Source: an uncultured Bacilli bacterium | Lineage (GTDB): Bacteria; Bacillota_I; Bacilli_A; RF39; UBA660 | Direction of reading: 5' to 3' | NCBI GenBank assembly: GCA_947623975.1 | Contig: CANQHY010000013.1 | Span: 1 to 17,522 of the forward strand | Length of the DNA: 17,522 nucleotides | Part shown: positions 1-6,329 of the stretch, in pieces | How the letters are laid out: the number at the start of each line of letters is the position of its first letter | How positions within the stretch are numbered: position 1 is the first letter of the stretch | The notes under the pieces: generated by a model | The model's input: the letters and a program-made list of their open reading frames with translations, nothing else | Databases searched by the model: none | What the model was told of the DNA's origin: nothing | Translations under genes and position numbers: made by a program

Positions 1-1
1 A

Positions 2-61
2 AGTGAAAAATTTGAGCAAATTGTAAAATCAGATATAATAAATGAAATAATTAAATATTAG
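2..61 (+). CDS. C-terminal tail of an upstream gene (partial)
   Basis: Frame 2 is open from the first base of the window and ends at TAG 59-61, giving about 19 residues rich in Lys, Glu and Ile. A hairpin terminator follows about 60 bases later, which fits the 3' end of a real gene entering from the left. The fragment is too short to identify. Chance openness over 60 bases is quite possible in such AT-rich DNA, so this is a weak call. Confidence 0.4.
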   Translation, partial: SEKFEQIVKSDIINEIIKY

Positions 62-118
62 TAAGATTATATCTTTGTTAAAGTCAATATAAAAATGTAA
101 TATTTGGTCCATATAATT

Positions 119-142
119 ATGTAGGAAATCCTACATTTTTAT
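119..142 (+). terminator. Rho-independent terminator of the upstream gene
   Basis: A 7-bp perfect stem (ATGTAGG at 119-125 with CCTACAT at 130-136) closes a 4-base loop and runs into TTTTTATTT. It separates the upstream gene tail from the promoter of the next gene. Confidence 0.65.
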
Positions 143-207
143 TTGTACTTTTTCTTCCATTTTTATAGTACCATTAACATTTAATGAATTCTTTTGTTTA
201 AATAAAA

Positions 208-252
208 AATTGTAACCAGTATTTAGTAGATATCTAAAATTCTGTTACAATT
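208..252. promoter_or_regulatory. Inverted repeat, possible operator
   Basis: AATTGTAAC at 208-216 is repeated in perfect inverted orientation as GTTACAATT at 244-252, with 27 bases between. The right arm ends 5 bases before the -10 hexamer and the two arms bracket the -35 region. The spacing puts the arm centres 36 bp apart, about 3.5 helical turns, so the sites could bind a dimer or looped tetramer. The adjacent HTH protein is the natural candidate for autoregulation, but this is inference. Confidence 0.4.
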
Positions 253-254
253 AA

Positions 255-263
255 TGATATAAT
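255..263 (+). promoter_or_regulatory. Extended -10 promoter
   Basis: TGATATAAT is a perfect TATAAT hexamer (258-263) with the TGn extension. The -35 position (about 235-240) is poor, as is common for extended -10 promoters. It lies about 20 bases before the start codon of the 348-aa gene, with AGGGA (272-276) as its ribosome binding site. Confidence 0.6.
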
Positions 264-284
264 CGGTATATAGGGAAATATAAT

Positions 285-1331
285 ATGAATAAAGAATATA
301 AAAAAATTAAAAAAAAATTAATTGAAAATAAAAATAAAAGAGTATTAGTATTAGGTACTATTGGAATAAATTTGCAAACGTTAATTAAAAAACTTGAAAC
401 AGGAAAACTTTATGAAGAAGTGCTCGATGATTTACTTATCAAAAATTATGGATATATTAATACTAGATATATTAATGACAGCGAAAAAAAGAAAATTGAA
501 GATTCAATTAAGATTGAAAGAGGAATTCCTTTATTTAGCCATAAAATAATCAATAGTGATATCATCATTTTTATATATGTTAATCCTAAAATTCTAAGAA
601 TTTTTTGTATTCGAGAAAGAGTATCGTATTTTCAAGCTTTGAACTTGCAAAATGACTTAAAAAATCAATTGAAAAAATTGTCTTGTCCAGTTGTGAATAT
701 AAATCTTTGTTCTAATTGCCTAGATGTAGAAACTATTGCAAGAAATGTTTATATTTGTGATGAGGAACCCTATAATTTAACAGATCGAAAAGTTTTAAAA
801 GAGTACTATGATGATGAAAATATGGAATATTATTTTCGTTTTCCTTATATTAAAATTGTTAGTAACATTGATGATTTAAAAAGAAAGCAAGGTTTTTTAT
901 TAATTATTAATGAAAATTACTTAAATGTATCAGGTTATATAGAAATAGATAAGCATTATCGAAAACTTTTCAGAAATTTTAATTTAGTATATGTTGTTAC
1001 TAGAAATAAAATTAAAAATGGTTTGTTTCATTTAAAATATACAAACATATATTATGTAAATGAGCATTTTTTTGATGATGATGTCTTGCAAGATCTTTAT
1101 TTTAATTACATATTAAATATTAAGAATATTAAGTTTTCAAAAAAGAAAATGCTTTTATTAAATGAAATTAATGACTATTTAAAAAATAAAAAAACTATCA
1201 AGACGAATGAGATAGTAAATACTTTTAAGGTTCATCCGCGCAAGGTTGAACGCTACATGAATGATCTTAATAAAATGTATAAAAATATTGGATATGATTA
1301 TGTTAAAAACGAGTGGTACATCATAAAATAA
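285..1331 (+). CDS. Uncharacterised protein with C-terminal helix-turn-helix domain
   Basis: I do not recognise the full-length family. The last ~65 of 348 residues look like the HTH_11/DeoR-type winged helix found in front of WYL domains: a helix, then TNEIVNTFKVHPRKVERYMNDL as helix-turn-helix, then a GYDYVKNEWYI wing. This suggests DNA binding. The N-terminal ~150 residues look alpha/beta. VLVLGTIGIN near residues 21-30 sits where a P-loop would be, but the GK[ST] is absent, so I read it as a possible degenerate NTPase fold at most. A Cys-rich piece (CSNC) occurs near residue 143. AGGGA 8 bases upstream supports the ATG at 285. The gene has its own promoter with an inverted repeat and its own terminator. 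It is therefore a separate unit that may regulate itself and perhaps the following operon. It could instead be an NTPase-like sensor. Confidence 0.6.
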   Translation: MNKEYKKIKKKLIENKNKRVLVLGTIGINLQTLIKKLETGKLYEEVLDDLLIKNYGYINTRYINDSEKKKIEDSIKIERGIPLFSHKIINSDIIIFIYVNPKILRIFCIRERVSYFQALNLQNDLKNQLKKLSCPVVNINLCSNCLDVETIARNVYICDEEPYNLTDRKVLKEYYDDENMEYYFRFPYIKIVSNIDDLKRKQGFLLIINENYLNVSGYIEIDKHYRKLFRNFNLVYVVTRNKIKNGLFHLKYTNIYYVNEHFFDDDVLQDLYFNYILNIKNIKFSKKKMLLLNEINDYLKNKKTIKTNEIVNTFKVHPRKVERYMNDLNKMYKNIGYDYVKNEWYIIK

Positions 1332-1370
1332 CGCAATTACCAAAATATATCAAAATCTTTAAAAATAAGG

Positions 1371-1404
1371 AAACGACACAAAGTAAAAGTGTCGTTTTAA
1401 ATTT
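1371..1404 (+). terminator. Hairpin terminator after the HTH gene
   Basis: AAACGACAC (1371-1379) pairs perfectly with GTGTCGTTT (1389-1397) around a 9-base loop. The tail TTAAATTTATT is only moderately T-rich. It is among the most GC-containing short stretches nearby and lies between gene end and next promoter, as expected for a terminator. Confidence 0.65.
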
Positions 1405-1417
1405 ATTAAAAAAGATA

Positions 1418-1426
1418 TGATACAAT
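1418..1426 (+). promoter_or_regulatory. Extended -10 promoter of the seven-gene operon
   Basis: TGATACAAT carries the TGn extension and a TACAAT -10 (1421-1426); no good -35 is seen 17 bases upstream. Transcription would start near 1433, about 29 bases before the ATG at 1462. I find no other convincing promoter or terminator before 9265, so genes from 1462 to 9265 may form one transcript. Confidence 0.5.
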
Positions 1427-1461
1427 GATTTTGTAATTGATGAAGGGAAGGAGATTGTTTT

Positions 1462-2232
1462 ATGCAAGATTTTGTTGCTACTAAGGAAATCAAGAAAATA
1501 GTTGATTCAAAGGATAACATCATTGATCAACTAAAGGAGTTACGAAGATATGGTTATAAGAGGGGAGTGAGGCAATTTATAGATAGAGTGATAAGAGGAA
1601 ATATAAATGGAGATGATGATAATAACTCAAAGTATATTTTGTATTGTGTTGTTAAGTATTTTTATCAATTAGATGTTGTGAAGGAGGAAAAATTAAATTT
1701 TTCTATATTATTACCCTGTTATGCGCTTTCTGATACTTATGATTATGAGTTTGTACAAAAACTTGTTACTTCCAAAGATAATATCATCGATCAGTGTAAG
1801 TTATTAAGAGAACATCGTGATTCTAAAGATGTTCAAGAATATATATCCCTTTTGCAAAAAGAAAATGACGATTATTATGAGTCAAAAGAGTATGATTATG
1901 TAATTTATTGTATTAATAAGTATTATTATGGTCGAAAAATTCCCAAGATAGAACGACCACAACCAAGCATAAGACTTTATGCGTATATCAAGGAAAAACC
2001 TATTATTGAGGAGCCTGTTGATAATTTTACACCTCTAGAAGATATTAAGAAGGGAGATAGAATTAAAATTTTAAACGGAGTATTTAAAGACTTAACTGGA
2101 TTAATAGTAAAAACGAATTTCGATAAGAATGAGTTTACCGTAAGTTTAAATCTATTTGGGCAAGAATCCATCATAGATCTAGATAATCAATATGATAAAT
2201 TTTTGAAGATAGATGACGATAATGAATCATAA
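1462..2232 (+). CDS. Tandem-repeat protein with C-terminal NusG-like KOW domain
   Basis: Residues 196-250 match the C-terminal KOW domain of NusG closely: GDRIKILNGVFKDLTGLIV (198-216), then LFGQESIIDL in place of the family's NIFGRETPVEL. In NusG this Tudor-like domain binds ribosomal S10, Rho or other partners during transcription elongation. The usual N-terminal NGN domain that grips RNA polymerase is not visible. Instead there are two copies of a ~62-residue helical unit (7-69 and 95-156), both containing SKDNIIDQ and ending in a YCxxKY(F/Y)Y motif. AAGGAGAT at 1448-1455, 6 bases before the ATG, is the best ribosome binding site in the operon. The stop overlaps the start of the next gene by 11 bases, which suggests translational coupling. 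The architecture is unfamiliar to me. A role linking the downstream polymerase module to transcription or ribosomes is inference. Confidence 0.65.
   Translation: MQDFVATKEIKKIVDSKDNIIDQLKELRRYGYKRGVRQFIDRVIRGNINGDDDNNSKYILYCVVKYFYQLDVVKEEKLNFSILLPCYALSDTYDYEFVQKLVTSKDNIIDQCKLLREHRDSKDVQEYISLLQKENDDYYESKEYDYVIYCINKYYYGRKIPKIERPQPSIRLYAYIKEKPIIEEPVDNFTPLEDIKKGDRIKILNGVFKDLTGLIVKTNFDKNEFTVSLNLFGQESIIDLDNQYDKFLKIDDDNES
1480..1929 (+). repeat. Internal protein repeat, two copies
   Basis: Copy 1 spans 1480-1668 (residues 7-69) and copy 2 spans 1744-1929 (residues 95-156). The 8-residue core SKDNIIDQ is identical in both, followed by L(K/R)ELR/LLREH-like helices and a closing I/LYCxxKY(F/Y)Y. DNA identity is much lower than protein similarity, so this is an old duplication under selection, not a recent copy. 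Confidence 0.7.
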
Positions 2233-2826
2233 CATTTCACTTATATATAGTAGGAATCCTAAAGAATGGATTCCTCTATTAATCAATTTTTTATACGAAT
2301 ATGGAAATCTCAAAAGAAAAAGGTATATCTACAATCTTTTAATTTAAGTTCGTACTATTATATAAATCGTCTAATCTCCTTAATTTCTAAAATAGATTTT
2401 AAACTTGTTGAAAGTTATATGTTTCCTATAGGTACTAAGATAGACATATTAACGAAAGAAAGAATTGATTATAATGAATTTATGTTAGCTTTGGAAAAAA
2501 TACGTAATTCTCGCCTCGTAATAAGTAGCAATAAAATTTTTAATGATGATTGGCTAGATTATATATTCGATAAAACAACTATTAAACCTTATGATGTAAT
2601 AATAATTGATAATTTTGATAAGTTCTTAAAAGAATCAAATAAAGATATTAAAACGATTAAGAGAACTATACAAAAATATAGTAAAAAATATAACACTTGT
2701 GTAATTTTATTTACAAAGGATGATATATTAAGAAATCAGTTTTTAGATTGGAATTTTGCCAAAATTAATGACTCATTGAAATTTGTATTTGATGATAAAA
2801 ACTATAATATTATAGATATAATTTAG
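2222..2826 (+). CDS. DnaB-like RecA-core protein, degenerate, with internal -1 frameshift
   Basis: Read from ATG 2222 the frame stops at TAA 2345-2347. The rest of the gene continues in the -1 frame, which alone would start at ATG 2266. If the two are joined at the A5 run 2317-2321, the ~201-aa product aligns without a gap, over about 55 residues, with the N-terminus of the paralogue at 5597. Both halves are therefore one gene. The fold is that of the DnaB helicase C-terminal core: a Walker A region (here RNPKEW, lacking GKT), a central LVISS...DDWLDYIF segment at the position of DnaB PIYIDD, a good Walker B (YDVIIIDNFDKFL), then a helix and CVILFTK like DnaB's VIALSQ strand. The N-terminal DnaB domain is absent. 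Without the P-loop it is unlikely to hydrolyse ATP alone. It may pair with the paralogue or bind DNA. The frameshift may be real decay, slippage or a sequencing error. Confidence 0.6.
2317..2321 (+). other. Frameshift site (A5 run) in the DnaB-like gene
   Basis: The upstream frame reads aga-aaa-agg-tat; homology needs aga-aaa-aag-gta. One more A in the run, or a -1 slip of the Lys tRNA on AAA before the probably rare AGG codon, gives the continuous protein. It is not a canonical X-XXY-YYZ heptamer, so programmed frameshifting is possible but not the simplest reading. Confidence 0.55.
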
Positions 2827-2839
2827 GAGTTGATTGAAA

Positions 2840-4888
2840 ATGCCAGAAAGAGTAGAATTTAAAGCTTTTACTAAGATGACTAAAGATAGTGTTGTTGATT
2901 TTAAGGAATTAATTAACTATGCTAAAAATATAGGATTAAATAAATTAGCTATTACGGATTTTAATAATGTTTATAATTTCCCTAAGATAGATAAATACTT
3001 AAAAACTAATAATATTACTGATTTTAAGATTATCTATGGAAGTGTTGTAAAAACGCTTGTGTTTGATACTATTATTCCGGTTACAATATTAGTAAGAAAC
3101 AGAGAAGGATTAAAAAACTTATATAAAATAATTACTAAAATTAAAACAACTAATTTAGATAAATATGGCAAAGAAGTTATAACTAAGGAGGAATTAAGTC
3201 TTTTAAGTGATGGCCTATTGTATGGCTTAGATTTAACTTATATGGAAGATGTATATGCTAATTTAGAGGATTATCAAATTAAAGATGATTTAATATGGTG
3301 GGATTTTATTGAAATGAATTCATCCTTAGATAAACAATATTTAAAAAGAATGATAAATATTGCTAAAGATGTTAATAAAATTGTTATAGCAACAAATAAT
3401 GTTTGCTATTTGAAAAAAGAAGAACAAAATGATTATAAAAAGCTTTTCGAAAAAAATAAACTAGCTAGCTATTTAAAAACAACTAAGGAAATGTTAAATG
3501 ATTTTAATTTTTTAGAAGATAATATAGCCTATGAACTAGTTGTCGAAAACACAAATAGGCTTGCAAGTTTAACTGAAGATATAAAAATACTTAGTGATAA
3601 ATATTATTTACCGCAAATTAAAGATAGTAAAAATAAAATATTAACTATAATAAATAAAAAATTAAATGAATTATGTGGTAAAAACGTTCCAAGTATCATT
3701 ACAAATAGAATAAATGAAGAATTATACGGTAAAGATAGTTCTTGCGAATATGGAATAATTAATACTAATAAAGAGTCTTTATTTTTAATATCTAAAAAAC
3801 TTGTTGATAAGTCTTATGATATGGGATACCCTTCGTTTGTTCGTGGTGGTGTTGCTTCATCTTTTATTGCTTATTTAATGGGTATTACCAGTATAAATCC
3901 TCTTCCTCCGCATTATTATTGTCCAAAGTGCAAAAAATTTAATTTTGATGAATCTTTAACTTATAAATATGGAATAGATATGCCCGATGAAAACTGCCCT
4001 AAGTGTCACAGTGAGTTAAAAAAAGATGGCTTTGATATCCCCTATGAAAACTTTTTAGGTTTAAATGTCGAGAAAGTACCAGATATTGATATTAATTTTG
4101 CACATTGTATTCAAAAAGATTTAATCAAGTATTTAACTAATTTCTGGGGCAAAGATTACACTATTAGAGCTGGTGCTATTGCTTTAACGCAGACTATTAA
4201 TGCTGAAGAAAAGATTATACAAAAAAAGTTAGATATAAGTAATCAAGAAAAATCTCGATTAGTAAAAAAATTAGAAGGTAAATTAAAGTATACTGGTCAA
4301 CATCCAGGTGGTGTATTCTTAATACCTAAGGATAAAGAAATATATGATTTTACCCCTTGTGGCTATCCTAATAATGATAATAAATATAATTATTTAAGCA
4401 CGCATTTTGATTATCATGATCTTGATGCAAATCTTATTAAATTAGATATATTAGGACATAGATTACCTACATTAATAAAAGAATTAGAAGACTTAACTAA
4501 AGTTAAATTGGCTGACATAACAATAAGTGATAAAAATGTATTTGATTTAATAAATAATGGGAATACAGAAGATCTGTTTGAATTAGATGATGAATATGCT
4601 AAAAGCTTAATAGACATCATAAAACCTCGTAATTTTGCTGATTTAGTTAAAATAATTGGTTTATTACATGGAAATGATATAACGAATAAAATTAAAGAAT
4701 TATCAGAGAATAAAGAATTAATTAAAGATTTAAAAGTCTATCGAGAAGATATACCTAATTTGGAAAATATAGGTTATGTACCTTTAAAAGCTCACATTAT
4801 TTCTTATGCTTTAATCGCATATAAATTTGCTTGGTATAAAACTAAATCCCCAACGATTTTTGCCGAAATAATGCGAAAATATCAATAA
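2840..4888 (+). CDS. Reduced PolC-like DNA polymerase (family C)
   Basis: This 682-aa protein is colinear with the PHP-to-fingers part of Gram-positive PolC (about 1,440 aa). The N-terminus (EFKAFTKMT, LAITDF) is the PHP domain, but the metal ligands are gone: HLH is replaced by K8-A-F10 and the ITDH histidine by F41. The 3'-5' exonuclease normally inserted there is deleted, leaving VTILVRNREGLKNLYK directly behind it. The palm is well kept: RGGVASSF (335-342), NPLPPHYYCPKCK, a four-Cys zinc motif (C361, C364, C386, C389), PDIDINF with D415 and D417, TGQHPGG (485-491) and LDILGH with D536. The three catalytic aspartates are therefore present. The fingers are shortened by about 50 residues and end soon after PLKAH. 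The helix-hairpin-helix, OB and clamp-binding QLSLF tail are missing. AGGAG (2825-2829) favours ATG 2840 over the in-frame TTG at 2834. Activity is plausible but unproven; it cannot be the main replicase. Confidence 0.8.
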   Translation: MPERVEFKAFTKMTKDSVVDFKELINYAKNIGLNKLAITDFNNVYNFPKIDKYLKTNNITDFKIIYGSVVKTLVFDTIIPVTILVRNREGLKNLYKIITKIKTTNLDKYGKEVITKEELSLLSDGLLYGLDLTYMEDVYANLEDYQIKDDLIWWDFIEMNSSLDKQYLKRMINIAKDVNKIVIATNNVCYLKKEEQNDYKKLFEKNKLASYLKTTKEMLNDFNFLEDNIAYELVVENTNRLASLTEDIKILSDKYYLPQIKDSKNKILTIINKKLNELCGKNVPSIITNRINEELYGKDSSCEYGIINTNKESLFLISKKLVDKSYDMGYPSFVRGGVASSFIAYLMGITSINPLPPHYYCPKCKKFNFDESLTYKYGIDMPDENCPKCHSELKKDGFDIPYENFLGLNVEKVPDIDINFAHCIQKDLIKYLTNFWGKDYTIRAGAIALTQTINAEEKIIQKKLDISNQEKSRLVKKLEGKLKYTGQHPGGVFLIPKDKEIYDFTPCGYPNNDNKYNYLSTHFDYHDLDANLIKLDILGHRLPTLIKELEDLTKVKLADITISDKNVFDLINNGNTEDLFELDDEYAKSLIDIIKPRNFADLVKIIGLLHGNDITNKIKELSENKELIKDLKVYREDIPNLENIGYVPLKAHIISYALIAYKFAWYKTKSPTIFAEIMRKYQ

Positions 4889-4908
4889 TAGTTAAGAGAT
4901 GATTGAAA

Positions 4909-5589
4909 ATGAAATTAAAAGATGAAAAAGTAAATAATTTATTTAAAGCAACTACATCATTTGAAAATGACAAATACATGAGTATAGTTTTATATTTAGT
5001 TTATAATGGTAAAGAAAAATTAAAAGGATTTATTCCACAAATAAAATTTAAAGTTTGGGAAAAAGAAAAATTTATAACAGTTGATATAGGAAATATTAAA
5101 ATTTTAGAAGAGTTAAAAGGGATTCACAAAAAAGATAAATTATATATAAAAGATGTATTAGAGTACGTAAAAATACATCAAAAATTATTATTAGATTATT
5201 GGAACGCTGATATACCAGAGTTTGAAGCAAAGCAAATATTTTTTGATGAGTCAAATGATCGTTTTGGATGTACTAGTTTAAGTAAAAGAAAATCAGGTTT
5301 ACCTATGAATGTAGTTTTTTATTGTTCTTATACACTTGATAGAGATAATATATTATTTTTTCAGAATGATTATGGAAAACTTAATTATAATAATATGATT
5401 ATGATAAGCGCTGATAAAGATAATCCACAAGTATTAGTAAATAGAAAAATAAATATAAAAGAAGAAGATATGATATTATTAAAAAATTTTATAAAGAAAT
5501 ATTATAAAGTAATCACAAAATATAATGATGATGCTATTGCTGATGTTGAAATATTTGATTTAATTTGGGAAAATGCAAAGGAGTATTAA
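4909..5589 (+). CDS. Uncharacterised protein, weak DUF4160-like segment
   Basis: I do not recognise this 226-aa protein as a whole. Residues around 60-105 (ITVDIGNIKILEELKG..., then VLEYVKIHQKLLLDYWNADI) recall the DUF4160 family, where a strand-strand unit is followed by an 'EWxELHREELLExW' helix, but the match is short. The C-terminal half has strands (NNMIMISAD, PQVLVNRKI) and a Lys-rich helix (EDMILLKNFIKKYYKVI). No signal peptide, membrane helix or catalytic motif is visible, so it is probably a cytoplasmic accessory or scaffold protein. A TTG lies two codons earlier in frame; I chose the ATG because the preceding GATTGAAAATG context is identical to that of the polymerase gene. It lies 20 bases after the polymerase stop and 7 before the next gene. 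Confidence 0.55.
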   Translation: MKLKDEKVNNLFKATTSFENDKYMSIVLYLVYNGKEKLKGFIPQIKFKVWEKEKFITVDIGNIKILEELKGIHKKDKLYIKDVLEYVKIHQKLLLDYWNADIPEFEAKQIFFDESNDRFGCTSLSKRKSGLPMNVVFYCSYTLDRDNILFFQNDYGKLNYNNMIMISADKDNPQVLVNRKINIKEEDMILLKNFIKKYYKVITKYNDDAIADVEIFDLIWENAKEY

Positions 5590-5596
5590 AAATTGA

Positions 5597-6328
5597 ATGA
5601 TTTTAAAGAATTTTATATACCCTTTAACAGTAGTTGCATCAGAACCTTTAAACGGTAAAATGGCATTAATTTATAAAATGATTAGTAATTTTGGAATAGA
5701 TGCTAAAAAGAGTATCCAAATTTTTAATTTTGATGGAAATAATCATTGGTTCACAGAAAATTTAATTGCTAGTATATCTCAAATTGATAAACATAAAGTT
5801 GAAGCTTATTTTAATCCTTGCGAGGTAGTATGTAAACTTTATAAAGATTATTTAGATATAAAACGATTAGACAATGCTGTTAAATCACTACAACAACATG
5901 ATATAATAATGGTAGATTTTGATAGACAAATAATTTCTAAAGATTATTTAGACTATTTACTAGACTATCATCAAGATATTAATAAACAAGCAAGAGATAT
6001 TTATATTATAAATACTTTGGATGTTCTTTTAAAGAAAACTACTTATAGCAAAGAAAAGGTACTTGAAAAACTTTATGTTTTTGCTAAGAGAAATCAAGTT
6101 CAAATAATTTTAATTGCTGAAGCCAAATATAAAAACAATCAAAATGTTGAATTAAATGATATTATAGAATATGAAACACTTTGTAAATATAATAATAAAT
6201 ATTTATTGTCCAAAAGAGAGAACAGAAATACACTATTTGTTTTAGAGTATAATTCCGAAACAGATACTACTTTAACGAAAAAGTATGAAATAAATTATAA
6301 TAGTTATTCTATTAAGAAGGAGATATAA
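5597..6328 (+). CDS. DnaB-like RecA-core protein, second paralogue
   Basis: This 243-aa protein is a diverged DnaB-type helicase core without the N-terminal primase-interacting domain. LTVVASEPLNGKMALIYKM (10-28) aligns ungapped with the DnaB Walker A strand 'IVAARPSMGKTALALNI', keeping Pro, Gly and Lys but with Met in place of the Thr/Ser that holds magnesium. IIMVDFD (103-109) matches DnaB PIYIDD. DIYIINTLDVLL (134-145) is the Walker B strand with Asn139 where the acidic residue should be. KVLEKLYVFAKRNQVQIILIAEAK (154-177) matches DnaB's helix and VIALSQL strand. Nucleotide binding is conceivable, hydrolysis doubtful. It is a paralogue of the product at 2222, which shows the reverse pattern (lost P-loop, kept Walker B Asp), so the two may form a composite pair. 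AAGGAG ends 13 bases before the ATG. The stop abuts the GTG of the next gene. Confidence 0.65.
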   Translation: MILKNFIYPLTVVASEPLNGKMALIYKMISNFGIDAKKSIQIFNFDGNNHWFTENLIASISQIDKHKVEAYFNPCEVVCKLYKDYLDIKRLDNAVKSLQQHDIIMVDFDRQIISKDYLDYLLDYHQDINKQARDIYIINTLDVLLKKTTYSKEKVLEKLYVFAKRNQVQIILIAEAKYKNNQNVELNDIIEYETLCKYNNKYLLSKRENRNTLFVLEYNSETDTTLTKKYEINYNSYSIKKEI

Positions 6329-6329
6329 A

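Noticed and set aside
2317..2323. Canonical dnaX-type slippery heptamer A-AAA-AAG
   Set aside because: The run is only five A and ends in AGG in the zero frame, so it is not X-XXY-YYZ. Only single-tRNA slippage or an indel would work.
2266..2826. DnaB-like gene starting at ATG 2266
   Set aside because: The first ~17 residues of this frame have no counterpart in the paralogue and no good ribosome binding site precedes it, whereas the other frame from 2222 matches the paralogue without a gap. It was treated as one frameshifted gene.
2832..4911. Identical GATTGAAAATG before the starts at 2840 and 4909
   Set aside because: Eleven shared AT-rich bases around two start codons; noted as support for start choice but too short to call a regulatory element.
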